A stretch of DNA of 64,000 bases, taken from NCBI GenBank assembly GCA_028290465.1, contig JAQGJU010000135.1, positions 19,968-83,967 on the forward strand, given 5' to 3'. Both the position numbers and the translations under genes were made by a program. The notes below the pieces were generated by a model. That model was not told the origin of the DNA. It saw nothing but the letters and a program-made list of their open reading frames with translations, and did no database searches. Each line of letters starts with the position of its first letter. Position 1 is the first letter of the stretch. Of this stretch, positions 51,032 through 60,233 are shown one piece after another. This stretch comes from Xanthobacteraceae bacterium. Its GTDB lineage: Bacteria; Pseudomonadota; Alphaproteobacteria; Rhizobiales; Xanthobacteraceae.

Positions 51032-51769
51032 TTATTCTACAAGGGCGCCGGTCGGAATCTGGAAGCCAACCGTGCGGGCATCATTGTAGAACATCTTGAC
51101 CGTCTCTAGCGAATACTCGGCCTGATTCTTGCCGAGAAGCGAAAGTTTTTTTATGATGTCGCCCGTTGCCGTGATGATGCCGCAACCGACTTGATCCGCC
51201 TGCAGGACGTTCAGAAGCTCACGCGGGCTGGCCCACAACAGCTCGGCCTTCGGCTTCGCCTGAAGGATGCGCGCCGCCTCGGCCATCAGTGGTACCGGAT
51301 CAATCCCGGAGTCGGCAATTCGGCCTGCGAAAACGGACACGATGGCCGGAGTGTCGGCATGCAGCGCCTCCGCGATCGCGCGCACCTGGTCGAGGGTGAA
51401 TATGGCGGTCACGTTGACTTGGACTCCGCGTTTGGCGAGCGCACTCACCAGCGGCCCGGCAAAAGCCCCCTTGGTATTTGTTACCGGGATCTTGACGTTG
51501 ATGTTGCGGCCCCAGGACGCGATTTCCAGCGCCTGACGCTCCATTTCGTCGAATTCGTCCGCAAAAACCTCGAAAGATACGGGCCGATCAGGAATCGCCG
51601 CCAGCACTTTCTTGGCGAATCCCACATAATCGGTAACGCCCGCGGCCTTCATCAGCGTGGGGTTGGTCGTAAATCCCTTGACGATCGGATTTGCATACAT
51701 AGCGCTCATTCCCTGAAGGTCGGCGCCGTCAGCAAAAATTTTGACTTTCAGACCGGCGATATCAGCCAT
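51032..51769 (-). CDS. Transaldolase/fructose-6-phosphate aldolase-like protein
   Basis: A 245-residue TIM-barrel aldolase of the transaldolase family. The N-terminal FADGADLQGM and GFTTNPTLM motifs and the Schiff-base lysine Lys93 (NVKIPVT) are present. The size fits the short transaldolase class. In this context it could form sedoheptulose-7-phosphate, the precursor of heptoses, for the GmhA-like enzyme (inference). AAGGA lies eight bases before ATG 51769; an ATG three codons earlier is possible. Confidence 0.87.
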   Translation of the reverse strand: MADIAGLKVKIFADGADLQGMSAMYANPIVKGFTTNPTLMKAAGVTDYVGFAKKVLAAIPDRPVSFEVFADEFDEMERQALEIASWGRNINVKIPVTNTKGAFAGPLVSALAKRGVQVNVTAIFTLDQVRAIAEALHADTPAIVSVFAGRIADSGIDPVPLMAEAARILQAKPKAELLWASPRELLNVLQADQVGCGIITATGDIIKKLSLLGKNQAEYSLETVKMFYNDARTVGFQIPTGALVE

Positions 51770-51810
51770 GATGCTCATCCTTCGACACGAATCTGCCCAT
51801 AACAATCGTT

Positions 51811-52368
51811 CTAGCGCATTTTGCCGAGCAGAAACGGAACCGCTTCCGCGAGCGTTTTGACGATGACGTCCGGATGTTCCGGCCGCGGCTCGTCGTATCC
51901 ATAATCCACGAAAACGGTACGGCAGCCAGCCGCCTGCCCGGCGGCAACATCACGCCAGCGATCGCCAATCATCCAGCTACGTGCGAGATCAATGCCGTGC
52001 TGCCTGGCTGCATGCAATAACATGCCGGGCTTAGGTTTCCGACATTCGCAACCGTCTCTGTCCACATGATAACACACCTCGATGGCGTCGATTGGAACTT
52101 TGGCGCGCATGATTTCATGCATCGCCTCCACGACCTCGCGCCGCTGCCTGCCGCCTCCGACATCGGGTTGGTTGGTCGCCACGATCGCCAGATATCCGGC
52201 CTCGCGCAGCGCCGACACGGCTTGTTCCACGCCAGAGATTAAAACGAATTCTTCCATTTTTTCAGGCGCATAGGGGCGCCCATTGCGAACCAGACCGTGG
52301 TTGAGAACTCCGTCCCGGTCGAGAAACACGGCCGGCCGCATCTCGGAATGTTCATGTTCCGGCGGCAT
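51811..52368 (-). CDS. HAD-family heptose-bisphosphatase-like protein (GmhB-like)
   Basis: A 185-residue HAD phosphatase with Asp17/Asp19 in FLDRDGVLN and a zinc-binding insert CYHVDRDGCECRKP that is diagnostic for the GmhB/HisB-N type. GmhB removes the 7-phosphate from heptose-1,7-bisphosphate. ATG 52368 (GGAG upstream) overlaps the methyltransferase gene by 17 bases; ATG 52341 would start nine codons later. It lies 41 bases before the transaldolase, in a minus-strand run with the methyltransferase. Confidence 0.86.
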   Translation of the reverse strand: MPPEHEHSEMRPAVFLDRDGVLNHGLVRNGRPYAPEKMEEFVLISGVEQAVSALREAGYLAIVATNQPDVGGGRQRREVVEAMHEIMRAKVPIDAIEVCYHVDRDGCECRKPKPGMLLHAARQHGIDLARSWMIGDRWRDVAAGQAAGCRTVFVDYGYDEPRPEHPDVIVKTLAEAVPFLLGKMR

Positions 52369-53026
52369 CATCGTGCTCCAAGATGGTCCACCAATACAGG
52401 CCGCCGTAATTGGCAGCCGCAAAAGTCTTCAGCCAGCCCGCTGGCGTATCGAACGTTTTTGCCGTCAGCATCCAATCGAGAAACAGAGTTCGTTCCGCTT
52501 CGGTGCGATAGGCATCGACCTGAACGAACCCGCCGCCCGGACAAACACGTTCGATTTCACGTAACGCGCGAAGACACCGCTCCGATTCCAGGTTGTGGAT
52601 TGTATTAATGGCAAAAACCGCACGAAACGAATTGTCATCAAACGGCAGGTCGTCGCAACTTGCCCTCAACAGATGCGGCTGCGCGTCCGGATGGGCACTC
52701 ATCAAAGCGTAGTCGGAAATATCGATTCCAATGACCTCGAGACCAGGCAAAGCGTCCCGCAGATCTTTGACAAAGAACCCCTTAGCGCAACCGATATCGA
52801 GTACCCGGTCGCCGGGCTTCAACTGCCAATGCTCGATGGCTCGTTTTGCGATCGCGCTCCAACGGCCATCGTAATGGTATCCGCCGTAGCCCTGCTCGCG
52901 GGTTCCATCGAAATACTCACGACCGAACTTGAGCGCGAGTTGCCGGCTCTCTTCCTTCGTCGCAACCCGCGACTTAACCTCGCGAACACAGCGCGGAAGC
53001 TGCCCCAGCAGATTGAATTCAAGCAT
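52352..53026 (-). CDS. Class I SAM-dependent methyltransferase
   Basis: A 224-residue Rossmann-fold methyltransferase with SAM motif I VLDIGCAKGFFV (about 78-89), the post-I acidic residue in GIDISDYA, and the FDDNSFRAVFAINTIHN region of motif IV. The target is unknown. Similar genes occur beside heptose genes, so sugar O-methylation is plausible. The ATG at 53026 starts the family-like part; the frame is open further upstream without support. Confidence 0.82.
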   Translation of the reverse strand: MLEFNLLGQLPRCVREVKSRVATKEESRQLALKFGREYFDGTREQGYGGYHYDGRWSAIAKRAIEHWQLKPGDRVLDIGCAKGFFVKDLRDALPGLEVIGIDISDYALMSAHPDAQPHLLRASCDDLPFDDNSFRAVFAINTIHNLESERCLRALREIERVCPGGGFVQVDAYRTEAERTLFLDWMLTAKTFDTPAGWLKTFAAANYGGLYWWTILEHDDAAGT

Positions 53027-53390
53027 CACGTGACCGCCGGGCGATCTTAGAGCAGAGAGACACCAAATCCGGCTCCACGCCCGCCGGGCAACGCATGGCC
53101 GGACCAGACCGCCAAACCCCTGCTCGAAAAGCGCCGAGACCGCCAGCGCCGCCGCCTGAACGCCAAACCATAACCGCCGCAAGATCAGATCGGCCCACAG
53201 TCAGCATAAAATCCCAAACCGCCAAAGTTGCCGTTGACATCTTAAGCCCGCTTTGATAGCGATGCAATATATATTTGATTATATTAGGCTTATTTCAGTA
53301 GTCAGCTTGCGCTTTACAGTAATATTGGGTCAGCTTATCCATGGCGACTCAAGCGCCCGAGCATTCTCGCCTTACCTAAAGCTGGCCCAG
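53027..53390. other. Divergent promoter region between methyltransferase and GmhA-like operons
   Basis: A 364-base gap. From about 53255 to 53335 it is strongly AT-rich compared with surroundings (runs such as AATATATATTTGATTATATT). Both polysaccharide half-operons diverge from here, so it is probably the main promoter region. No specific operator was recognised. Confidence 0.55.
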
Positions 53391-53975
53391 ATGTCCCATA
53401 CATCCGTCTATCTCCATGAGGTCGTCGAGACCGCGCAACAGCTGTCGAGCGAGAGCATCGAGGCTCTGTGCGATGAACTTGTCGCGCTGCGCGATCAAGG
53501 CGGCCGGCTTTTCATTATTGGCGTCGGTGGCAGCGCCGGCAATTGCGGGCACGCCGTCAACGATTTTCGTAAGCTTTGCGGCATCGAAGCCTATGCGCCG
53601 ACGGACAATGTGTCCGAACTCACCGCTAGAACCAACGATGAAGGTTGGCATACGGTGTTCTCCGAGTGGCTCAAAGTGAGTCGCGCCGGCGAAAAAGATG
53701 CCATTCTAGTCTTCTCGGTCGGCGGCGGCGATCTTGAGAAGAATGTCAGCCCCAACATTGTCGGAGCCGTCCAGCAGGCGCGCGCTGCGGGGCTGCGGAT
53801 ATTGGGAATCGTCGGCCGCGACGGCGGATACACCAAGAAACATGGTGATGTGGTGGTTGTCGTTCCGATGGTCGAAGCGTCACGCGTCACGCCTCACGCC
53901 GAAGCCTTCCAAGCGGTTATATGGCATTGCCTCGTTTCGCACCCAAAACTGCAAAAGAATGCTACCAAGTGGTGA
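53391..53975 (+). CDS. SIS-domain sugar-phosphate isomerase, GmhA-like
   Basis: A 194-residue SIS-domain protein. The phosphosugar-binding serine/glycine loop VGGSAGNCGHAVNDF (about 46-60) and the second-site segment FSVGGGDLEKN are visible. GmhA isomerises sedoheptulose-7-phosphate to heptose-7-phosphate. The call rests on general similarity plus the linked GmhB- and HldE-like genes. The usual GmhA sequence around the first loop is altered (Cys-Gly-His in place of Asp-Ala-Gln-His), so the family is divergent. ATG 53391 is used; the open frame extends upstream without similarity. Confidence 0.78.
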   Translation: MSHTSVYLHEVVETAQQLSSESIEALCDELVALRDQGGRLFIIGVGGSAGNCGHAVNDFRKLCGIEAYAPTDNVSELTARTNDEGWHTVFSEWLKVSRAGEKDAILVFSVGGGDLEKNVSPNIVGAVQQARAAGLRILGIVGRDGGYTKKHGDVVVVVPMVEASRVTPHAEAFQAVIWHCLVSHPKLQKNATKW

Positions 53976-54034
53976 CGCGGGCATGGTCATGGCGCCAGGA
54001 TTAGCTGCCGTCCGCGCCGACGAAAGGACCTAAA

Positions 54035-54874
54035 TTGAATATCGCGCGTCTGGCCAGCAATCATCCCACGTCGAATTGGCTGCGCTTGCTGCCGAGTTCC
54101 ATTTTGGCGCTCTGCGAAGCTCCACTGCGTAATCCGCGCCTATGGACCAGCCTCGCCTGGATGGACATTGTTCAAAACTATCGGCGGACAATGCTCGGGC
54201 CGGCATGGATCACGGTCAATTTGATCATCTTCACGATCGCAATGACCCTGGTCTACGGCGCGCTGTTTTCGGTTCCGACACGCGAATATGCCGCTTTTCT
54301 GGTCTGCGGTATGATCGGCTGGTTCTGGGTCGCGGCGATGCTGCAGGAGGTTGGCAACACGTTTCTCAGCTATAGTCATTTCATCAAGAGCACGTCAATC
54401 AACAAGGCGTTTTTCATCTGGGTGGCCGTGTTCAAGCAGACGATCATCCTCGCGCATCATATGGTTGTCTATGCAGCGCTTGTGATATTCGGCGTCATTC
54501 CGTTTACGGTCTATAGTTTCGCCTTTATCCCGGTCATTGTCGTGCTGTTTCTGATCTCGATTCCGCTCACCGCGATCGTGTCGATTTTGTTTGCTCGGTA
54601 TCGGGATCTCAGCCGGCTGGTTTCCAGCCTGATCATCGTGCTGATGATGATCACGCCGATATTCTGGCAGCCCGGCATGCTGACCGGATGGCGGCTGAAA
54701 TTCGTGCATTTGAATCCGTTTTATTACATCATCGAATTCATACGCACCCCGCTGCTCGGCAAACCGCTCGATCCCACGGTCGTCGCCGTCGTGCTCGGAA
54801 TGGGCATCTTCTTCTGGGTTGTCGGAGCGGAGGTCTATCGCCGGTACCAGAAATACGTTGTGTTCTGGCTATAG
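54035..54874 (+). CDS. wzm: ABC-2 type polysaccharide export permease (Wzm-like)
   Basis: A 279-residue inner-membrane protein with six hydrophobic segments and the ABC-2 topology of KpsM/Wzm/TagG. The N-terminal part has [17 protein letters not shown], a conserved coupling-helix region, and the C-terminal [18 protein letters not shown] is highly typical. It exports a lipid-linked polysaccharide together with the ATPase encoded directly downstream. The start is TTG at 54035, with GAAAGGA eight bases upstream. The gene follows the GmhA-like gene by 59 bases. Confidence 0.92.
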   Translation: MNIARLASNHPTSNWLRLLPSSILALCEAPLRNPRLWTSLAWMDIVQNYRRTMLGPAWITVNLIIFTIAMTLVYGALFSVPTREYAAFLVCGMIGWFWVAAMLQEVGNTFLSYSHFIKSTSINKAFFIWVAVFKQTIILAHHMVVYAALVIFGVIPFTVYSFAFIPVIVVLFLISIPLTAIVSILFARYRDLSRLVSSLIIVLMMITPIFWQPGMLTGWRLKFVHLNPFYYIIEFIRTPLLGKPLDPTVVAVVLGMGIFFWVVGAEVYRRYQKYVVFWL

Positions 54875-54878
54875 GTGC

Positions 54879-55634
54879 ATGATGACCCAATGCCGTGCGG
54901 AGCTTCGCAACGTATATCTCAACATTCCCGTGTTCGCGCCGAACCAGATGCGGCTAATTCGCAAACCGCAGTTTTTGTCCCCGGTCGGCGGCAACATCAA
55001 TGACAACAAGGGCAAGGTTCACATCCAGGCGCTGCGAAATGTATCTTTTGAGCTCGAACACGGTGAACACCTCGCGCTGATCGGCCACAATGGCGCCGGC
55101 AAATCCACGCTTCTCAAAATCATATCCGGCATCTATCCGCCAAGTGCCGGAGAGGTCTCGGTCAGAGGCTCGATCGGCTGCCTGTTCGACATCGGGGCCG
55201 GCCTGACGCCCGAAATGACGGGGCATGAATACATCAAGTTCTATCATGCGGTTTACAGCAACCCGAACGAACTCCTGCAGGACCTGATTGAGGACATTAC
55301 CGAGTTTACCGAACTCGGAAACTACCTCGAACTTCCGATCCGCACATACTCAGAGGGAATGCGGGCTCGCCTCATGGCCGCACTGGCCACCGCATGGCGG
55401 CGCGAGATTTTTCTGATTGACGAGGGCATCGGCGCCGGCGACGCCGCCTTCCAGATCAAGTTCTCTCAGCGCGTGAATGCACTGCTGGAAAGCGCGGGAC
55501 TGCTGATTATCGCCTCCCATAGCCCGGAGTTGCTGCGAAAATACTGCACTCGCGGGCTCGTGCTCAAGCATGGCGAAGTACGAATGATCGGCCCCCTCGA
55601 TGAAGCCTTCGATTTCTACGCGAGACCGGATTGA
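54879..55634 (+). CDS. wzt: ABC polysaccharide export ATPase (Wzt/KpsT-like)
   Basis: A 251-residue ATPase with Walker A GHNGAGKS, signature YSEGMRARL and Walker [13 protein letters not shown]. The family-typical N-terminal extension is about 50 residues. It ends just after the ABC domain, so it lacks the C-terminal carbohydrate-binding domain of long Wzt proteins; this short form is usual where the polymer end is not recognised by the ATPase. It pairs with Wzm, four bases upstream. Confidence 0.92.
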   Translation: MMTQCRAELRNVYLNIPVFAPNQMRLIRKPQFLSPVGGNINDNKGKVHIQALRNVSFELEHGEHLALIGHNGAGKSTLLKIISGIYPPSAGEVSVRGSIGCLFDIGAGLTPEMTGHEYIKFYHAVYSNPNELLQDLIEDITEFTELGNYLELPIRTYSEGMRARLMAALATAWRREIFLIDEGIGAGDAAFQIKFSQRVNALLESAGLLIIASHSPELLRKYCTRGLVLKHGEVRMIGPLDEAFDFYARPD

Positions 55635-55637
55635 CCG

Positions 55638-56852
55638 ATGACAGCCAATCCCATCGTCAGCGTCCTGATCACGACTTACAACCGAAGCCGCCTGCTGCGG
55701 CGCGCCATCGACTCGGTGCTGATGCAGGACTTCACGGATTTCGAGATCGTCATCATTGACGACTGCTCGACGGACGACACGACAGCCGTCGTCGCCTCAT
55801 ACAACGATCCACGCATTCGTTATCTCCGAAATGAGACCAATGTCGGATCGCAGCTCGGCGACCGCGCCATTCTGCGTCGCTTTATCTATGAGCTGATGCG
55901 TGGCAAATATTGGGTCTATCTGTGCGACGATGATTATTGGCTATTTCCCGACCTGCTTCGTCGTCAGGTCGATGCCTTCAGCACCTACGACGATGTCGTG
56001 ATGGTCGTCGGCGGGCAGCTGTCCTATTTTCTAACGACTCCGGACTCGTATTTCGGGCGGTCGTCTGACGACACCATGACCTTCACGCTCGACAATATCG
56101 ACACCTATTTCGACCGCGCCACGCTGAAACCGAAGACTCATCATCTCTATTTCATGCGCTCGCAAGGCTTGACCGCGCCGCTGTTCTCGAAGACCTGCAT
56201 GTCACCCGAGGAATTCTTAGCCGAATTCGCCGAAGAGCCGGCTGGCAAGAACATTATCGGCGGAGCCATGCTCTATTCGCGCGAACATTTTATCAAATCG
56301 GGTGCGTTGCTAACCTCGGAAGGATCGCAGTGGCAGGCCGGATACGAGCTAAAGCTTGGGCCAGCCTGTTTTGGTAAGACAGTCTACTTCGACGAACCGT
56401 CGATCGTCAGCGAGATCCGTCAAAGCAATGCCAGCTTCCAGCGCACCCAGGTCGAGCACTATCTCGATTCGATTTTCAGCGTGGAACTTGCCTTCCAGGT
56501 GCCCCTCACCCACCCCGAACTCGCCGAAAAGCGGACGTTTTTGAACAATTTGAAAAAACGGATCATACGCAAGCTCACCGCTGCGTACCTTTCAAACACT
56601 CTCACCATCCTACGCAATCGGGAACTCACGCTGTGCAGTGAACGCAACATCGCTCACCCCGTGACGTTGGCGCATGTCTGGCGCGTGATGATGAGACACC
56701 GCATGTATCCTGGAACAAAAGCTCTGCTCTATGGAATTTTGATCGCCGTGGACTCAAAATCCGTCAGGCGCCTTCGCGCACTTTGGCCCGCATTGCGGAT
56801 TAGACTCGGTGCTCTTCCCTTAATTGCGTCGGGCCAACGCCGCTACAGGTAG
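55638..56852 (+). CDS. Family 2 glycosyltransferase
   Basis: A 404-residue transferase with GT2 motifs VSVLITTYNRSRLLRRAID, VIIDDCSTDD and the metal-site YLCDDDYW (about residue 95). The C-terminal half (about 270-404) is basic, with no clear membrane segment. It is a close paralogue of the N-terminal half of the next gene: the first 40 residues are nearly identical. It starts four bases after the ATPase gene and is therefore in the export operon. Confidence 0.88.
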   Translation: MTANPIVSVLITTYNRSRLLRRAIDSVLMQDFTDFEIVIIDDCSTDDTTAVVASYNDPRIRYLRNETNVGSQLGDRAILRRFIYELMRGKYWVYLCDDDYWLFPDLLRRQVDAFSTYDDVVMVVGGQLSYFLTTPDSYFGRSSDDTMTFTLDNIDTYFDRATLKPKTHHLYFMRSQGLTAPLFSKTCMSPEEFLAEFAEEPAGKNIIGGAMLYSREHFIKSGALLTSEGSQWQAGYELKLGPACFGKTVYFDEPSIVSEIRQSNASFQRTQVEHYLDSIFSVELAFQVPLTHPELAEKRTFLNNLKKRIIRKLTAAYLSNTLTILRNRELTLCSERNIAHPVTLAHVWRVMMRHRMYPGTKALLYGILIAVDSKSVRRLRALWPALRIRLGALPLIASGQRRYR

Positions 56853-56879
56853 CATCGCGCAGCATTTCAAGAGGCTATA

Positions 56880-58907
56880 ATGACGCACAGTCAGCCCACC
56901 GTCAGCGTTCTAATCACCACATACAACCGCGGGCGGCTTCTGCGGCGAGCGATCGATTCAGTCCTGATGCAGGATTTCACTGATTTTGAGATTGTAATTA
57001 TCGACGATTGCTCAAGTGACGACACCCCTGATGTCGTCGCAGCAATTCAGGATGCGAGAATTCAATACATTCGTAACGAAACCAACGTCGGCAGCATACA
57101 TGGCGACCGAGCGCACGTTAAGAGGTTCGTGTACGAGCTGATGCGCGGAACTTATTTTGTTTATCTTTGCGATGATGACTATTGGCTGCCCCGAGATCTT
57201 TTGAGCCGCCAAGTTGAAATATTTCAGTCACAGGACAATACGTCCTTTGTGATGGGAAACCAGCTCTCTTACATGATCTCTACGCCGGACTCGCTTTTTG
57301 GACACCCCCCGGACGACACCATCACCTTCAAGCTCGAGCAGATCGCCCCCTATTTTGATATAGCCACACTGACCCCCAAGACACCCCATTTAAGTTTCAT
57401 TCCAAATCTTTTTAGCAAGCCATTTCTGACAGGCGCCGAGTATTTGATCGGATTCGCTGAAGAACCAACAACCAAAAACCGAATTGTAGGGGCCACACTT
57501 TATTCGCGAGCTCATTTCATTAGATCTGGCGCCATGATAGCCGATGGCTCGAAATGGCAAGCAGGCTACGAGTTCCTTATGGGCCCAGCCTGCGTGGGAA
57601 ACGTCGGATATATAGATGACCCATGCATCCTAACCGAAATTCGCGAACAGAACGCAAGCTTTCAGGGAACTCAGGCAGAGCACTATCTGGACAGCATAAA
57701 GAGTATTGAAACCGCTTTTAATGCTCCGCTGAACAGCCCGGAATTAGCGGCAAAACGATCTTTTTTTCGAGCGATAAAAAATGAAACCATTCGGAATCTA
57801 AGTTACGCCTTCCAGGGCAATACGCTGACTATCTTGCGTGAGGGATCACTCGGATTATGCACTCCGGAGAACATTCGATATCCGGTCACCCCTCAACACG
57901 TCATATCGGTGCTTTGGAAAAATCGCGCATTTCCTAACTATAAGTTGCTAAAATACTTTTTCATCTACGCAATCTACAGAACACTTGGCGTTGACGCGCA
58001 TCAACGTTATCTGCCACCGCGCACCTTATTGCAGCCTTTTCAATCGCTGAGTCGATTTCAACCTTTTCAATCTCTACGCAGGCTGGCGCGTGCGGTGGCT
58101 CGCCCCGTTTGGCGGAGCCTTCCGGAAAATGTCCGGGACAGGATTCGCCCTTTACTTCTGCACAAGAGACTTAGCGGGATTGAAATGAGCACGAAACGCT
58201 ACGACTACCGTGATAAAATTCTGCCCAACCAGGAGTTTTTTCGATACTTGTACCATGGCGCGGCGCCGTATGAAGCCGAACTCTACAAATTAATGGCGTC
58301 GTATGGGCTTGATTTCAATGCGTCGCAATTCAAGCTGACGACGCCGAAGAATATGGACTTCGAGCAGATGTCGACGCCGCCGTGGCAGTTGACGCTGTTG
58401 GATGCGTTGATCCGGTTTAGTGGTGCGAAGACGGTATTGGAGATCGGCACGTTTGTCGGTCATTCGTCGATGCAGTTCGCCAGGATGGTCGGCGAGACCG
58501 GCCATGTAACGACAATCGAGGTTGGACAGGAATTCGCCGACATCGCCCGAGAAAACTTCCGAAACAACGGATTCGAGAAGCGCATCACGCTGCACCAGGG
58601 CGACGCCGGCACAATTCTGGACTCGCTGCCGGCCGCCAGCTTTGACCTCGTTTTTGTCGACGGCAGCAAGCAGGACTACCTCGATTACACACTGCGATCG
58701 GAAAAGCTCTTGACCGAACGCGGCGTCATTGTCGTGGATGACGTCTTCTTTCACGGTGACGTATTGAATGAGGAACCGACGACGGATAAGGGCCTGGGCT
58801 GCAAGAAGCTGCTTGAATATTTCCAGGCCGACGGCCGGTTCAACCGGCTTCTTCTGCCGGTCGCTAACGGCATTCTGGTTCTCTACCGAAATCGAAATCC
58901 GGACTAG
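56880..58907 (+). CDS. Bifunctional protein: GT2 glycosyltransferase fused to a class I O-methyltransferase
   Basis: A 675-residue protein. The N-terminal ~380 residues are a GT2 paralogous to the preceding gene (VSVLITTYNR, VIIDDCSSDD, YLCDDDYW). A linker (about 380-435) is basic, and the C-terminal ~240 residues form a methyltransferase of the CCoAOMT/O-methyltransferase-3 type (VLEIGTFVGHSS, FVDGSKQDY, VVDDVFFHG). The first half is visibly AT-richer than the second, indicating a mosaic origin. The fusion would methylate a sugar right after transfer, a pattern seen in chain capping. Internal Met436 might allow a separate methyltransferase, but no good ribosome-binding site precedes it. Confidence 0.86.
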   Translation: MTHSQPTVSVLITTYNRGRLLRRAIDSVLMQDFTDFEIVIIDDCSSDDTPDVVAAIQDARIQYIRNETNVGSIHGDRAHVKRFVYELMRGTYFVYLCDDDYWLPRDLLSRQVEIFQSQDNTSFVMGNQLSYMISTPDSLFGHPPDDTITFKLEQIAPYFDIATLTPKTPHLSFIPNLFSKPFLTGAEYLIGFAEEPTTKNRIVGATLYSRAHFIRSGAMIADGSKWQAGYEFLMGPACVGNVGYIDDPCILTEIREQNASFQGTQAEHYLDSIKSIETAFNAPLNSPELAAKRSFFRAIKNETIRNLSYAFQGNTLTILREGSLGLCTPENIRYPVTPQHVISVLWKNRAFPNYKLLKYFFIYAIYRTLGVDAHQRYLPPRTLLQPFQSLSRFQPFQSLRRLARAVARPVWRSLPENVRDRIRPLLLHKRLSGIEMSTKRYDYRDKILPNQEFFRYLYHGAAPYEAELYKLMASYGLDFNASQFKLTTPKNMDFEQMSTPPWQLTLLDALIRFSGAKTVLEIGTFVGHSSMQFARMVGETGHVTTIEVGQEFADIARENFRNNGFEKRITLHQGDAGTILDSLPAASFDLVFVDGSKQDYLDYTLRSEKLLTERGVIVVDDVFFHGDVLNEEPTTDKGLGCKKLLEYFQADGRFNRLLLPVANGILVLYRNRNPD

Positions 58908-58927
58908 ACACAGGGGTCAGGCCGGCC

Positions 58928-60208
58928 ATGAGGATACTTCTCTCTGTCGCGGTGTGGGGTCGGTCGTATTCAGTCATATTTGCAAACTATTCGCTCGCTA
59001 GCCTGCTGTCGCCGAATAATCTTCCGCGGCTCGCCGCCGATCATGAGATCGCCTTCCACATCGTCACCGATCGTGCGGACGCGAAATGGCTGTTGCAGCA
59101 GTCTAATGTTCAGGCATTGGAACGTTTATGCCCGATCATTTGGGAATTCATCGAGGACCACGGTTACGAACCGAACCTCATCCCGGTAGACTTCGACAAT
59201 GAAAAATATCCATTTCTGAGCCGGTTACAGAATATCGCTTTTGAACGTTCGCTGGGCTTCGATTTCCTGGTGTTCAATTACGCCGACTTCATCTGGGCCG
59301 ATGGCGCGCTCTGCAACACCATCGCGCTGATCGACGACAAGGTCGATGCGATATTGTCGTTCTGCCTGCCGGTCGACCAGGATGACGGAAAGCGTGCGCT
59401 TGCTCCTTACAGAGCAGAGGGCGACGAGGCCGGCGTTCTTAACATACCCAGCAGGGCCGCGGCAGCGATCGCCATCGAACACATGCATCGCGAGGCGCGT
59501 CTGCGGATATGGGACAATCCCGAATTCACGTCCACACCGACCTATCTGATCTGGCGCGTCGAACCTGACGGCCTGCTGGTCAGGGCCTATCACCAGACCG
59601 TTCTTGCGCTGCGGGTCCGTCCGAACGACGCCGACTATCGGGCCGGCATTCCGAGAGGCAGCCTCGACGGCTACTTCACCAACCTCCTGGCCGAAAAAGG
59701 CGGCATCCGCCATGCCGTTGACTCCGATCAGGTTTCGGTATTTTCGCTGCACCATGCGCAGGTCAGCTCCGCGGTGAGATCGAATGAGCATCGCGAAGAC
59801 ATCGTCCGCGACTGTCTGCGTGCGTCAGTCAGCCCCGCTCAACGGCGGTTCGCCGAGACACCGTTTCTGGTCAAAGGCAGTTATACGGCTCCATCGGCGT
59901 GGCTCGACATAAGCGAGCATTCGCGGCGCATCCTGACGCAATTGCACGAGGCCGCGCCGTCTAACCAGGAAGCCTTCGAGCACAACTATGCCGCTCGCGG
60001 CGAACTTGTTCTGCTGGATCGCCGCTGGGTCGGACAAAGCCGGACACGTTCGGAGCGGCTGCGCATCTGGTTCTACCGCAAGATCGTGGCCCAATTGATC
60101 TCCGGTCCGACCGGTCGAATCGCCAGGACCTTGCTAGGCCCGAAACAGGCCAGAGCTATTTCCATGCGCATGCATGTCTGGATCTTCGGCGATCATCACG
60201 CGCCTTGA
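58928..60208 (+). CDS. Uncharacterised protein of the 'NYADFIW' family, putative glycosyltransferase
   Basis: A 426-residue protein that I do not recognise by family. It shares long collinear similarity with the start of the large minus-strand protein encoded at 60234-64000: FNYADFIW, FCLPVD, EHMHREAR, RAYHQT(V/I)LALRVR and RGSLD. The N-terminus MRILLSVAVWGRSY looks like the first strand of a Rossmann-like GT fold, and the acidic NYADF motif near residue 116 could be a donor site. No signal peptide or membrane span is obvious. It lies 20 bases after the fusion gene, so it is in the export operon. Sugar transfer is inference from context. Confidence 0.7.
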   Translation: MRILLSVAVWGRSYSVIFANYSLASLLSPNNLPRLAADHEIAFHIVTDRADAKWLLQQSNVQALERLCPIIWEFIEDHGYEPNLIPVDFDNEKYPFLSRLQNIAFERSLGFDFLVFNYADFIWADGALCNTIALIDDKVDAILSFCLPVDQDDGKRALAPYRAEGDEAGVLNIPSRAAAAIAIEHMHREARLRIWDNPEFTSTPTYLIWRVEPDGLLVRAYHQTVLALRVRPNDADYRAGIPRGSLDGYFTNLLAEKGGIRHAVDSDQVSVFSLHHAQVSSAVRSNEHREDIVRDCLRASVSPAQRRFAETPFLVKGSYTAPSAWLDISEHSRRILTQLHEAAPSNQEAFEHNYAARGELVLLDRRWVGQSRTRSERLRIWFYRKIVAQLISGPTGRIARTLLGPKQARAISMRMHVWIFGDHHAP

Positions 60209-60233
60209 CGGCACTTGTCGGCGGCATCGTCCG

